Shown: positions 7,940 through 15,559 of the stretch, one piece after another | Layout of the letters: the number at the start of each line of letters is the position of its first letter | Position numbering within the stretch: position 1 is the stretch's first letter | Source: SFWF01 sp045591645 | GTDB lineage: Bacteria > Bacillota > Clostridia > Oscillospirales > Acutalibacteraceae | Assembly (NCBI GenBank): GCA_045591645.1 | Contig: JAZNTG010000011.1 | Span: 1-58,079 of the forward strand | Length of the DNA: 58,079 nt | Direction: 5' to 3' | Notes under the pieces: generated by a model | The model's database searches: none | What the model was told of the DNA's origin: nothing | Seen by the model: the letters and a program-made list of their open reading frames with translations, nothing else | Made by a program: the position numbers and the translations under genes

Positions 7940-8677
7940 TTAAATTTCCCTCAGCGTGAATTTTGCTTCAATATTTGTATTAGTGCCTACTTCTGTACGG
8001 AAATAGTATGATATTTCACCGTTTTCCAGAAATTCGGGTGAACTGATATAGATATCAATTACATCATCCCACTTTGCCTCACTCACATAGTTCATAAGGC
8101 AACCCGTCATACAAAGCTTTTCACAGTTTGGAATATAACTGAAAAGAAGATCGAAATACTTTACATTGTTCATATGGCGGTTACGGTCAATATCTCGGTA
8201 CATAACCTTTTCACTGCCGCACTTTGTAAGCTCCATATCGCGCGGAAGGCGAAGACGGCTTGGCATATCCAGCTCTAAAAGCTCGCCTGTACCGTAGCCC
8301 GATACATCAAACTCAGAGCCGCGAAGCAGTCTGCCTTCTTTAATATCAATAAGAGCCCAGATCATCACACACTCAGCAAGTATTTCATCGCCTGTGGTAA
8401 TCCTATAGTTTCTCGGAAAAGCGGCGCTTTTAGACTCGGTTGCCCAGGTCGTGACCTTTATTGGCTCATATTCCTTTAAGGGACGGTATACCTTTAAAGC
8501 GGTACGGCTTACAACAAAGGAAAGACCGTCGGCGAGCAGCTCTTGATACGACGGATGACATACACCGAGGTTTCGGTCTACTGTTTCCTGAAGATATTTT
8601 ATTACCGATGATGGTGTGGCGTTACAGTTGATATCAATATCGTGCGCCATTACCTCCATATTGTATTCAAATGCCAT
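7940..8677 (-). CDS. Acyl-ACP thioesterase
   Basis: A 245-residue double-hotdog thioesterase of the FatA/FatB-related family. The N-terminal hotdog includes NCNATPSSVIKYLQETVDR and a central LKVYRPLKEYEPIKVTTW strand; the second hotdog carries DIDRNRHMNNVKYFDLLF, the plant-type catalytic motif in which Asn and His sit. It should release free fatty acids from acyl-ACP in the cytoplasm. It starts one base after the DUF554 stop, and a better-placed ribosome site is not obvious, so translation is probably coupled. Confidence 0.85.
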   Translation of the reverse strand: MAFEYNMEVMAHDIDINCNATPSSVIKYLQETVDRNLGVCHPSYQELLADGLSFVVSRTALKVYRPLKEYEPIKVTTWATESKSAAFPRNYRITTGDEILAECVMIWALIDIKEGRLLRGSEFDVSGYGTGELLELDMPSRLRLPRDMELTKCGSEKVMYRDIDRNRHMNNVKYFDLLFSYIPNCEKLCMTGCLMNYVSEAKWDDVIDIYISSPEFLENGEISYYFRTEVGTNTNIEAKFTLREI

Positions 8678-8678
8678 T

Positions 8679-9398
8679 TTACTTTACCGATCCTAAAATG
8701 TATTCAAAGAAATAATATAAAAAGGGGGATAGAAATATCGCGGGCAGATAGTTTGCAACCTTTATCTTTGTGATTCCGATAAGGTTAAGGCTGAGTCCTA
8801 TAAGAATTATTGAGCCTGTACAGGTTATCGCGTCTGTGGCACTAAGGCTCAGCAGAGGTGCTAAAAAACCTGCACCGAGAGCGATGCTGGCTTGATAGAC
8901 AGTCAACGGTATAACTGAGAAGATGACCCCAATACCAAAGGTCGAGGCAAACATTATCGAAGAAGTAAAGTCAAGTATCGACTTTATGTAAAGGGTAGTG
9001 TTGTTGCCTTCAAGACCTGCAGATATAGAGCCCATTATTGCCATAGCACCGACGCAAAAGAGCAACGATGCGTTAAAAAAACCCTCTGCAACGGTAGAGT
9101 TCCCGTCAGATTTAGACTTCATTTTTTCGGCGACCTTATCACCTAGCTTATTTAACCCCTTATCTATATCCGCCGCCGTTCCGATGATAGCACCGAGCAC
9201 GATAGAAACGATAGCGGCAATGGAAACGGCCTCGGCATCACTGTCAACAATAAGACCGCCGACGGCTATAAACACAACGCAAAGACCGACTCCGATCATA
9301 ACTGCATCAGATATTTTTTTGGAAATTCCTTTTTTAAGTACAAGTCCTAGCAGGGTGCCGATAACCACCGCTGCCGAGTTCACTATTACACCAAGCAT
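8679..9398 (-). CDS. DUF554 (YdfK/YqgA-like) membrane protein
   Basis: A 239-residue hydrophobic protein with about seven membrane helices. The start LGVIVNSAAVVIGTLLGLVL and the later GAMAIMGSISAGLEGNNTTL segment are diagnostic of the DUF554 family. Function is unknown; the family is widespread in Firmicutes. It opens a three-gene minus-strand operon, with a promoter at 9433-9461 and the ribosome site GCAGGTG. Confidence 0.85.
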   Translation of the reverse strand: MLGVIVNSAAVVIGTLLGLVLKKGISKKISDAVMIGVGLCVVFIAVGGLIVDSDAEAVSIAAIVSIVLGAIIGTAADIDKGLNKLGDKVAEKMKSKSDGNSTVAEGFFNASLLFCVGAMAIMGSISAGLEGNNTTLYIKSILDFTSSIMFASTFGIGVIFSVIPLTVYQASIALGAGFLAPLLSLSATDAITCTGSIILIGLSLNLIGITKIKVANYLPAIFLSPFLYYFFEYILGSVK

Positions 9399-9432
9399 AA
9401 AAACACCTGCAATTTATATATTATACTTTAGA

Positions 9433-9461
9433 ATTATACCACTATTTATAATGAGAGTAAA
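9433..9461 (-). promoter_or_regulatory. Promoter of the DUF554 operon
   Basis: Minus strand TTTACT (9461-9456), 17-bp spacer, TATAAT (9438-9433). Confidence 0.7.
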
Positions 9462-9480
9462 CCAAAAAATGTTTTTTCTG

Positions 9481-9508
9481 TTGCAAAATCATACAGATAT
9501 GGTACAAT
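9481..9508 (+). promoter_or_regulatory. Promoter of mntP
   Basis: TTGCAA (9481-9486), 16-bp spacer, TACAAT (9503-9508), about 30 bases before the TTG start. No yybP-ykoY manganese riboswitch fits in the remaining leader. Confidence 0.65.
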
Positions 9509-9539
9509 TAATATACTACTTGAAAAGAGGTTTTGAAAA

Positions 9540-10106
9540 TTGGGTGTTGCTGAAATACTGGTGCTGGCTGTCGGACTTGCGATGGATGCCTTCGCCGTCG
9601 CTATATGCAAGGGTCTTGCTCTTAACAAAACGACTGTAAAGCATTATGCTGTTGTAGGTCTTTGGTTTGGCGGCTTTCAGGGACTGATGCCCTGCATCGG
9701 CTACTTTTTAGGCAAGGCTTTCGGAAAATATATCGAGCAGATAGACCATTGGGTCGCGTTCATACTGTTGCTGATAATCGGCGGTAATATGATAAGAGAG
9801 GCGCTTTCAAAGGATTGCGATGAGGATAATATGACCTCGGGACTCGGCTTTGCGACAATGCTTGTTCTTGCAATATCCACCTCTATCGATGCTGCCGCTA
9901 CGGGAATAATTCTCCAAAGCGAGGGCGCAAGCATATGGCTTTCGGTTGCCGTTATCGCCGTTGTAACATTTATCATTTCGGCAGTCGGTGTAAAAATAGG
10001 CAATGTTTTTGGGACAAAATATAAAAGCAAGGCTGAATTTGCGGGTGGCGCGATACTTATACTGTTGGGTGCTAAAATGCTGGTCGAAGGACTAAATATA
10101 ATTTAG
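9540..10106 (+). CDS. mntP: Manganese efflux pump MntP
   Basis: A 188-residue, six-helix inner-membrane protein. The two-fold internal repeat of MntP is clear: AVGLAMDAFAVAICKGL near the N-terminus and ALAISTSIDAAATG-type sequence (LAISTSIDAAATGI) near residue 115, each with the essential Asp in the helix. It exports Mn2+ when cytoplasmic levels are high. The start is TTG at 9540 behind AAAAGAGG. A polysaccharide deacetylase gene follows 8 bases after the stop, so the two share a transcript. Confidence 0.93.
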   Translation: MGVAEILVLAVGLAMDAFAVAICKGLALNKTTVKHYAVVGLWFGGFQGLMPCIGYFLGKAFGKYIEQIDHWVAFILLLIIGGNMIREALSKDCDEDNMTSGLGFATMLVLAISTSIDAAATGIILQSEGASIWLSVAVIAVVTFIISAVGVKIGNVFGTKYKSKAEFAGGAILILLGAKMLVEGLNII

Positions 10107-10114
10107 GAGATAAT

Positions 10115-11557
10115 ATGACTGCACTTAAAAAGGGGTTACTTATAGCGAGTATAATATTTGCAACGGTGGTGTTATATGCTGCGGCTGTGCTTCTTACTGC
10201 CGAAATACGCATTACCTTAATGGGATCAAGCTTTGAAGCTATAGATATTTACGGTAGCTATACCGAAGAGGGCGCACAAGCAGAGGTGAGCTTTCCTCTG
10301 TTTTTCGGTTATACTGAGAAGGCAGATGTGATCTGTGGCGGAAAGGTTCAGACCGATAAGGTCGGCGAGTATATGCTTGAATACAAGGCTAAGTATCTGA
10401 ATAAGTCGGTCAGCGTCAGCCGGACTGTAAAGCTGACAGACACCGTCGCACCGACGCTGGAGCTCGAAAAAACCTTGATCGAGCTTGGTCAGCCAATTGC
10501 CACTGCCGATGAGGTACAGGTGAAGTACAAGGCAATCGATAACTATGACAAGGATATTACTGCTTTTGTTGTAAAAGAGCTTGACGGTAATATCTGTCGG
10601 TATTCTGTAAAGGATTCCTCGGGTAACACCGCATCAGCTGAGTTAAAAATAATATATGTTGATACAGCCAAACCGAAAATATCCTTAAAGGGTAATGACA
10701 CGGTCTATATGCCGATAAATACCGAGTATAAAGAGCTCGGATATACGGTTACCGATAATTTCGATAAGGATATCACTTCAGGTGTTGTCGTTTCTAGCAA
10801 CGTGGATATGAGTAAGAGAGGCACATATTCGGTAAAGTATACAGCCACAGATGAGGCGGGAAATACTGCTTCGGTCACAAGAAAGGTTATAGTTTACGGA
10901 GGAGCTTATAACGGTGAATACGATACTGTAAAGCCTAACCAAAAGGTCATTTATCTCACCTTTGATGACGGACCGGGTGTTTATACCGAAAGACTGCTTA
11001 ACATCCTTAGTGAATACAACGTAAAGGCAACATTTTTCGTTACAAACCAGTTTCCAAAGTATCAGCATCTTATCACGCGTATAAATAGCGACGGTCATAC
11101 CGTTGCGCTCCATACACTCACACACAAGTGGAGTATATATTCAAGCCTTGACTCCTATCTCAAGGACTTTAATGCTATGAATGACATAATTGAGCAGAGA
11201 ACCGGCAGCGAGACAAGATTCTTCCGTTTCCCCGGCGGGACAAGTAACGGTCAGGGTAATAATTATAATCGTGGAATAATGGTCGAGCTATCCCGATATA
11301 TGCTTGAATCGGGATATTCGTATTTTGATTGGAATGTGAGCAGCGGAGACACCTATCTCACCGATTCCTCCTCCATAATAAGTTATCTTATCGAACAGGT
11401 ATCGAAAAGAAAGACGTCTATCGTTCTGGCGCATGATATCAAAAAAGCAACTGTTGAAGCGATGCCCGGCTTTATTGAATATGCTCTCAAAAACGGATAT
11501 ACCTTTAAAGCCATAGACGATACGACCGAGCCGATAAGGTTTAATCCCAAGTCATAA
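10115..11557 (+). CDS. Surface polysaccharide deacetylase with two Ig-like (DUF5011) domains
   Basis: A 480-residue protein anchored by an N-terminal membrane helix (residues 5-30). Two bacterial Ig-like/DUF5011 repeats follow: TDTVAPTLELEKTLIELGQP (near 110) and VDTAKPKISLKGNDTVYMP (near 190), each with DNYDKDIT or DNFDKDITSG and a SSGNTAS/EAGNTAS strand. The catalytic NodB domain fills residues 275-475 with YLTFDDGPG (metal and base Asp), HTLTH (metal His pair), RFFRFPGG and a late IVLAHD. It likely deacetylates peptidoglycan GlcNAc or a surface glycan outside the membrane. It is co-transcribed with mntP. Confidence 0.9.
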   Translation: MTALKKGLLIASIIFATVVLYAAAVLLTAEIRITLMGSSFEAIDIYGSYTEEGAQAEVSFPLFFGYTEKADVICGGKVQTDKVGEYMLEYKAKYLNKSVSVSRTVKLTDTVAPTLELEKTLIELGQPIATADEVQVKYKAIDNYDKDITAFVVKELDGNICRYSVKDSSGNTASAELKIIYVDTAKPKISLKGNDTVYMPINTEYKELGYTVTDNFDKDITSGVVVSSNVDMSKRGTYSVKYTATDEAGNTASVTRKVIVYGGAYNGEYDTVKPNQKVIYLTFDDGPGVYTERLLNILSEYNVKATFFVTNQFPKYQHLITRINSDGHTVALHTLTHKWSIYSSLDSYLKDFNAMNDIIEQRTGSETRFFRFPGGTSNGQGNNYNRGIMVELSRYMLESGYSYFDWNVSSGDTYLTDSSSIISYLIEQVSKRKTSIVLAHDIKKATVEAMPGFIEYALKNGYTFKAIDDTTEPIRFNPKS

Positions 11558-11574
11558 AAAACACCGCTTGCGGC

Positions 11575-11607
11575 TTGTATAAAAGTTCGCTAAGAACTTT
11601 TATACAA
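11575..11607. repeat. Hairpin after the deacetylase gene
   Basis: TTGTATAAAAGTTC / GAACTTTTATACAA, 14-bp perfect arms, loop GCTAA. No T-run follows, so it is a stem-loop rather than a classic terminator. Confidence 0.8.
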
Positions 11608-11642
11608 CTCTATTCGTCTAACGGCGAGTTATATTGCTACGC

Positions 11643-11708
11643 AGTGATATTCGGCTTTCAGCCGAGTGTTATTTGCTTCGCAAGTTTATGGGCTAATAGA
11701 ATATCACT
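11643..11708. repeat. Nested REP-like inverted repeats
   Basis: Outer arms AGTGATATTC (11643-11652) and GAATATCACT (11699-11708) enclose a CGGCT-TTC-AGCCG hairpin and a short TTGCTTCGCAA hairpin. This resembles intergenic REP-type elements; no coding potential is seen in 11558-11899. Confidence 0.6.
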
Positions 11709-11721
11709 ATACAGACAAAAG

Positions 11722-11760
11722 AAAGAGAAGACTCGTGATGATGAACGAGTCTTCTCTTTT
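11722..11760 (+). terminator. Terminator-like hairpin
   Basis: 15-bp stem AAAGAGAAGACTCGT / ACGAGTCTTCTCTTT with an 8-base loop and four T. It probably ends the mntP-deacetylase transcript. The remaining 11761-11899 shows nothing recognisable. Confidence 0.75.
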
Positions 11761-11899
11761 CGGTTGTAAGTGGTTTTGGACTTCTGCCGGGCAGCATTGT
11801 ACATACAAATGCGATGCTGGTTCTAACACAACATATTTTTCTGTGTTTAAACTAAAACTTCACTAACGACATTGCGTTTTGCAAGCAGTATTTTTCGTT

Positions 11900-12733
11900 T
11901 TATTTTTTAAGCATTTCAGTTAGTTTTCCGAGGGCGGTCTCAAACTTTACTCCGTACCAATGCTCAGGATCATCCTGAGTATTCTCAATGCAAAGGACGG
12001 TGTAGTCTGCGGCTATCTTTGCGGCAGAAAATGCATCAAAACCGCGCATCAGAGCACCCGTAAAGGCAGAAGCATAAACATCGCCCGTACCGTGACAGCC
12101 TTTCGAGATCCTCTTATGCTCATAATATTTATACTCACCATTTTCATATACCACAACACCTGTCATACCCTCGCGGTATCCGACCCCTGTAAGCACAACC
12201 GTCTTGCAGCCGAGTGCAGTGAGTTTTTGGAGCAACTCGTCAATATAAGCGCGGTCGTATTCGCTCTTATATTCTGTGTCGGTCATAAAGCAAGCTTCGG
12301 TTATATTGGGCAGAATTATATCAGCAGTCGAGCAAAGCTCAGCCATAGCGTGTGCGTACTCAAGATCAAAAAGGGGATACAGCTTGCCGTTATCCGCCAT
12401 AGCAGGGTCAACGATGCGAAGAGCACCCTGTTTATTGCAGGAGTCCATAATATCCTTTACAAAGCCTATCTGCTTAAGGCTTCCGAGGTATCCTGTGTAA
12501 ACAGCGTCAAACTTTATGTTCTCTTTTTCCCAATGCTCGCGGATAGAAGGCATATCATCGGTAAGATCGCGGAAGGTAAAGCCCGAAAAGCCTGCCGTAT
12601 GGGTGGAAAGCACAGCTGAGGGAAGTATGGCAGTTTCAACACCGCAGGCAGAAATTATAGGAAGGGCTACGGTAAGCGAACACTGTCCGACACATGAGAT
12701 GTCCTGAATTGTAAGGATCCTTTTGTAATCCAT
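11900..12733 (-). CDS. Pyridoxamine/pyridoxine kinase (PfkB/ribokinase fold)
   Basis: A 277-residue cytoplasmic kinase that phosphorylates B6 vitamers for PLP salvage. TIQDISCVGQCSLTVALPII is the typical N-terminus of the PdxY/PdxK group, with LSTHTAGF in the substrate lid, and KGCHGTGDVYASAFTGAL carries the GTGD anion hole and catalytic Asp. I start at ATG 12733 (MDYKRIL), which has AAAGAAGA in front; the ATG 18 bases upstream lacks a ribosome site. Single-gene unit with a perfect consensus promoter. Confidence 0.88.
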   Translation of the reverse strand: MDYKRILTIQDISCVGQCSLTVALPIISACGVETAILPSAVLSTHTAGFSGFTFRDLTDDMPSIREHWEKENIKFDAVYTGYLGSLKQIGFVKDIMDSCNKQGALRIVDPAMADNGKLYPLFDLEYAHAMAELCSTADIILPNITEACFMTDTEYKSEYDRAYIDELLQKLTALGCKTVVLTGVGYREGMTGVVVYENGEYKYYEHKRISKGCHGTGDVYASAFTGALMRGFDAFSAAKIAADYTVLCIENTQDDPEHWYGVKFETALGKLTEMLKK

Positions 12734-12766
12734 AATAATGTCTTCTTTCATTAATAAGATATAAAG

Positions 12767-12795
12767 ATTATACTCTTTTAAAAATCGAGTGTCAA
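12767..12795 (-). promoter_or_regulatory. Perfect consensus promoter of the B6-vitamer kinase gene
   Basis: Minus strand TTGACA (12795-12790), 17-bp spacer, TATAAT (12772-12767). Confidence 0.85.
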
Positions 12796-12816
12796 TATTA
12801 AACTTGTATAAAAAAG

Positions 12817-14559
12817 TCAGCCTATCACGTCGTAGATATATTGATTAATTTCTTCACAGATCTTGTATATGGCGAACTTACCCTTTGAACCATTCGCGCC
12901 TGAAGTCAAAACTATCACTCCGTCACCGGTGGCAGGATCATAGCTAGCACAGTTGTAAGCACCGTAGGAAGATCCTGTATGGAAATATATGCCCTCTCTG
13001 CCGTAGAGCGAAGAAGTATAGCGCAAGGGGAGTGCCTGATAAAAGCCGCCGCGCACAGTGTTTTCTGTGCGTGACTCAATAAGCTCTACCGATTCGGCAT
13101 CAATAAGTCTGACACCTTCGTAGATCCCGTCTCCCGCAAGCAAGGCGAAAAATTTCGCAAGGTCGTATGCACTAGCAGTAAGTCCTCCCGAATAAGCGGT
13201 GCCCGTAGCACCTGGGGTCGTGTGGCTTTTCATAGTCTTTGCCTTCTGGGTGCCGAGACCGACTGCGCCCTCATCTTTATATATGGTAGCAAGAAGATCG
13301 GTGTTTTTAATATCGCCCGGTGTAAAGGAAGCGTCCATATCCATTGGCGCAAAAAGCTTTTTAGCAAGAAATTCGTTCAGGGTCTCTTGTGCTGCAAGCT
13401 CAAGAGTTACCCCTAAAACTCCGAAGGCGTGGTTATTGTATGACCATTTGCTGATATTACCCGGTCTGTTGGGGCTGAAACCGTCGCTTTGCAGCTTTGA
13501 TTTTAAGTAGTCGTAATCACGAGGGGTGCTCAAAGAGGCATTAGTAATAGAGGAGGTATGGGTGAGAATATTGCGGATGGTTATAGGATCATTCGGGAAG
13601 TGGGGGTTTTGAACCTTAAATCCCCAATATTCGCTTATATCTGCATCGAGATTGATCTTTCCTTCCTCGCGCAGAAGCTGAGCCGCAACACCTATCGCCA
13701 CCTTGGTTATAGAGGCGGAGCGCAGTTTGTGGTCAGCGGTCATTTTATCTTTATTTTCGGTCGCCCAGCCATATTCAAAGGTATCGGTTACAACACCTTT
13801 TTCTATAACTGCTACCTGCACACCGACTGCTCCGTATTTTTCTGCAGCCGCGTCTATGACCGACTGAATATTATTATGGTTTCCTATAGCCAAAGACGAG
13901 CATTCTCTGATTGGTAAAGCAGAGGTAATCTCTGCTGCCACTGTGTCCTTGGGGTCGAGTGCCTTAAGGGAAACTACCGCCTCAGCCAACTGCAAACGGG
14001 AAACAGCTGTGTTCGGCAAAAGCCGCAGTCCCGTAAAACTTGCAAAAAGTCCCTTTTCAATAACCCATAGCAAGGCGTTTTCATCTTCTTCAGACACTGC
14101 ATCCGCATCGGGGAAGGGGAGAGTAACAAGCGTCGTTTCGGTGGGATAGCCTTGTTTTTTTGCGGCATCGTAAAGCATAGCTGCGAGACAGGCTCTTGTA
14201 AGGGGAGAGTTTTCTGCTTCTTGTATTTCATTTTGCTTTAAATTCACATTTAAAGCTGTAGCGGCATCGGCATAGGTTGCAATATCAAACGGTCTGAATA
14301 TATCGCCGTTTGAGTCTGCGAATTCAGGACGGTTTTTGCCCATAAGCTCATAATAAAGCATATAACAGGCAGCATCGTAATAAGCCGAGTCGCGCGGAAG
14401 ATCGCAAAGCTCAAAGGTGCGGATATCTCTAAGCTCTACAGTGGGTGCATCAGTCACCGAAACGGTAGGAACAGTCGCCGCAGGAGGGGTTGCGCTAACT
14501 CCCAAAAGCGCGAACAAAAGACACATAGTAACAGTGGTGATAATAGTCTTGGCTTTCAT
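12817..14559 (-). CDS. Secreted SLH-domain serine hydrolase (beta-lactamase/PBP4-type fold)
   Basis: A 580-residue secreted protein. The signal peptide runs to about residue 25 (TVTMCLLFALLGVSATPP). Residues 50-215 contain S-layer-homology-like repeats (CYMLYYELMGK, LTRACLAAMLYDAAKKQGYP, VSRLQLAEAVVSL), suggesting wall attachment. The hydrolase domain, residues 235-575, has the class C/serine peptidase triad: SITK (SxxK), SYNNH (YxN) and HTGSSYG (HTG). Likely activities are esterase, D-amino peptidase or a penicillin-interacting protein; a true beta-lactamase role is not supported by sequence alone. Ribosome site GGGGAAT. The promoter -35 box sits in an adjacent repeat. Confidence 0.85.
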   Translation of the reverse strand: MKAKTIITTVTMCLLFALLGVSATPPAATVPTVSVTDAPTVELRDIRTFELCDLPRDSAYYDAACYMLYYELMGKNRPEFADSNGDIFRPFDIATYADAATALNVNLKQNEIQEAENSPLTRACLAAMLYDAAKKQGYPTETTLVTLPFPDADAVSEEDENALLWVIEKGLFASFTGLRLLPNTAVSRLQLAEAVVSLKALDPKDTVAAEITSALPIRECSSLAIGNHNNIQSVIDAAAEKYGAVGVQVAVIEKGVVTDTFEYGWATENKDKMTADHKLRSASITKVAIGVAAQLLREEGKINLDADISEYWGFKVQNPHFPNDPITIRNILTHTSSITNASLSTPRDYDYLKSKLQSDGFSPNRPGNISKWSYNNHAFGVLGVTLELAAQETLNEFLAKKLFAPMDMDASFTPGDIKNTDLLATIYKDEGAVGLGTQKAKTMKSHTTPGATGTAYSGGLTASAYDLAKFFALLAGDGIYEGVRLIDAESVELIESRTENTVRGGFYQALPLRYTSSLYGREGIYFHTGSSYGAYNCASYDPATGDGVIVLTSGANGSKGKFAIYKICEEINQYIYDVIG

Positions 14560-14622
14560 TTTTTATTCCCCGTTTCGGTGCGATTGGCTCTGGAGTTTAG
14601 TTTTAACTTTCAGATTTATATT

Positions 14623-14652
14623 ATTATACTATAAAAGGATATGGGAGCGCAA
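14623..14652 (-). promoter_or_regulatory. Promoter of the SLH-serine hydrolase gene, -35 inside a repeat
   Basis: Minus strand TTGCGC (14652-14647), 18-bp spacer, TATAAT (14628-14623). The -35 hexamer overlaps the end of repeat copy 1. Confidence 0.6.
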
Positions 14653-14786
14653 TACTTATTACCTCTTACCTCTTACCTATTACTTCTTACCTTCCAAAAA
14701 TCCCGTGAAAACTTTTTGAGGTAAGAGTGAAGAGGTAAGAAGTAAGAAGTAAAAATCCCGCCCTCTTGCGAGAACGGGATTTTTGG
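14648..14786. repeat. Palindromic 7-bp-iterated repeat element, copy 1
   Basis: 139 bases matching 15071-15202 except for one extra 7-bp unit (CCTCTTA). It contains iterated TTACCTC/TTACTTC heptamers facing their complements, and CCAAAAATCCCG (14694-14705) facing CGGGATTTTTGG (14775-14786). The whole can fold into a long cruciform ending in a GC hairpin with A/T runs. Confidence 0.9.
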
Positions 14787-14829
14787 AAAGTTTGAACTTT
14801 ATGGCACGAATCAAAGGGCTTTGAAAACC

Positions 14830-15024
14830 TTAAATTTTCTTTATGAATACATTACAACTCTTACAATAATGTATGTTTTTAATTTTTGCCACTTCAGACA
14901 ATTTTAATTTATCCGAAATTCTAATCTTTTGCTTATCAACTAACGAAACCCACTTTAGAACGAAAGGCTAATTAAAAGGAATGTATCCCACTTCCATTTC
15001 TTTTTGACAATAAGGACAATTCAT
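14830..15024 (-). pseudogene. Small zinc-ribbon protein gene interrupted by an in-frame TAG
   Basis: Reading leftward from ATG 15024, 18 codons (MNCPYCQKEMEVGYIPFN) are followed by TAG at 14970-14968 and then 45 further codons in the same frame, starting PFVLKWVSLVDK and including IHYCKSCNVFIKKI, to TAA at 14832-14830. CPYC near the start and CKSC near the end are the two halves of a zinc ribbon as in short PF20097-like Clostridial proteins of about 65-75 residues. The ribosome site AAAGGAGTG and a promoter are intact, so only the stop codon breaks it. It lies between the two repeat copies. Confidence 0.65.
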
Positions 15025-15046
15025 AGCAATATCACTCCTTTTGATG

Positions 15047-15075
15047 ATTATAGCATAAAAGCGGCGAAGCCGCAA
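15047..15075 (-). promoter_or_regulatory. Promoter of the zinc-ribbon gene, -35 inside a repeat
   Basis: Minus strand TTGCGG (15075-15070), 17-bp spacer, TATAAT (15052-15047). The TTGCG comes from repeat copy 2, as at the other copy. Confidence 0.65.
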
Positions 15076-15202
15076 TACTTATTACCTCTTACCTATTACT
15101 TCTTACCTTCCAAAAATCCCGTGAAAACTTTTTGAGGTAAGAGTGAAGAGGTAAGAAGTAAGAAGTAAAAATCCCGCCCTCTTGCGAGAACGGGATTTTT
15201 GG
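15071..15202. repeat. Palindromic 7-bp-iterated repeat element, copy 2
   Basis: 132 bases matching 14648-14786. Its right end is exactly the CCA 3' end of tRNA-Leu, and its outer hairpin (AAAAATCCCG / CGGGATTTTT around TCTTGCGAGA) serves as the tRNA terminator on the minus strand. Confidence 0.9.
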
Positions 15203-15286
15203 TGCCGCTGACCGGACTTGAACCGGTACGGTATTGCTACCGAGGGATTTTAAGTCCCTTGTGTCTGCCTATTCCACCACAGCGGC
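15200..15286 (-). tRNA. tRNA-Leu (anticodon UAA)
   Basis: Reading leftward: acceptor GCCGCTG pairs with CAGCGGC, discriminator A, encoded CCA (15202-15200). The anticodon stem AGGGA/TCCCT holds loop CTTAAAA, giving anticodon TAA. A long variable arm follows, as in class II tRNAs, and the T-arm loop reads GGTTCAAGTCC. 87 bases. Confidence 0.97.
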
Positions 15287-15296
15287 GTATGTTAGA

Positions 15297-15325
15297 ATTT
15301 TATTATATTTTGAGCTTAATGTCAA
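15297..15325 (-). promoter_or_regulatory. Promoter of tRNA-Leu
   Basis: Minus strand TTGACA (15325-15320), 17-bp spacer, TAAAAT (15302-15297), 11 bases before the mature 5' end. Confidence 0.75.
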
Positions 15326-15399
15326 GAGTTTTTCAGTTATATAATAAAAAAGTTCTCAACCCAAAAATCAGGTATGATTGCACTTCCAACATATACCGG

Positions 15400-15428
15400 T
15401 TTACATAATGCGTCACCTGTGCTATAAT
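15400..15428 (+). promoter_or_regulatory. Promoter of the Cys-rich micro-gene
   Basis: TTTACA (15400-15405), 17-bp spacer, TATAAT (15423-15428). AGGAGG follows at 15462-15467. Confidence 0.7.
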
Positions 15429-15481
15429 CTTATTGTCAAAGCTTTGGACAAATAAACTAACAGGAGGTTTAATCAGTCACT

Positions 15482-15544
15482 ATGTGTTTCAAATTTTTCG
15501 GTTGTGATATAATTGAATTTATCCTCGGCTGTTTTGGCTGCTAA
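15482..15544 (+). CDS. Putative 20-residue hydrophobic Cys-rich peptide
   Basis: ATG at 15482 to TAA at 15544 encodes MCFKFFGCDIIEFILGCFGC. It has four cysteines (positions 2, 8, 17, 20), several Phe and Ile, and few charges. It sits alone between a good promoter (15400-15428), a full AGGAGG site (15462-15467, 14 bases before the ATG, longer than usual) and a terminator (15562-15590). That makes a complete transcription unit with nothing else in it. I do not recognise a family. It could be a membrane-active or metal-binding peptide, a leader peptide, or part of a small regulatory RNA. The long Shine-Dalgarno spacing is the main doubt. Confidence 0.5.
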   Translation: MCFKFFGCDIIEFILGCFGC

Positions 15545-15559
15545 TAGCTTTTAATAGCA

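Noticed and set aside
9399..9539. Manganese (yybP-ykoY) riboswitch upstream of mntP
   Set aside because: The gap is only 141 bases, holds two divergent promoters, and lacks the conserved loops of that class.
12817..14559. Antibiotic-resistance beta-lactamase
   Set aside because: The fold motifs are shared with esterases and peptidases, and the wall-binding repeats argue for a surface role; no resistance claim can be made.
14417..14719. 100-codon plus-strand frame over the SLH-hydrolase start
   Set aside because: Antisense to the signal peptide region and runs into the repeat; no start signals.
14648..15202. CRISPR array or insertion sequence
   Set aside because: Only two long copies with unrelated spacing, no transposase, and no short regular repeat-spacer pattern.
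15199..15408. 69-codon plus-strand frame beginning MVPLTGLEPVRYCYRG
   Set aside because: It is the antisense translation of tRNA-Leu, a well-known false protein pattern in databases.
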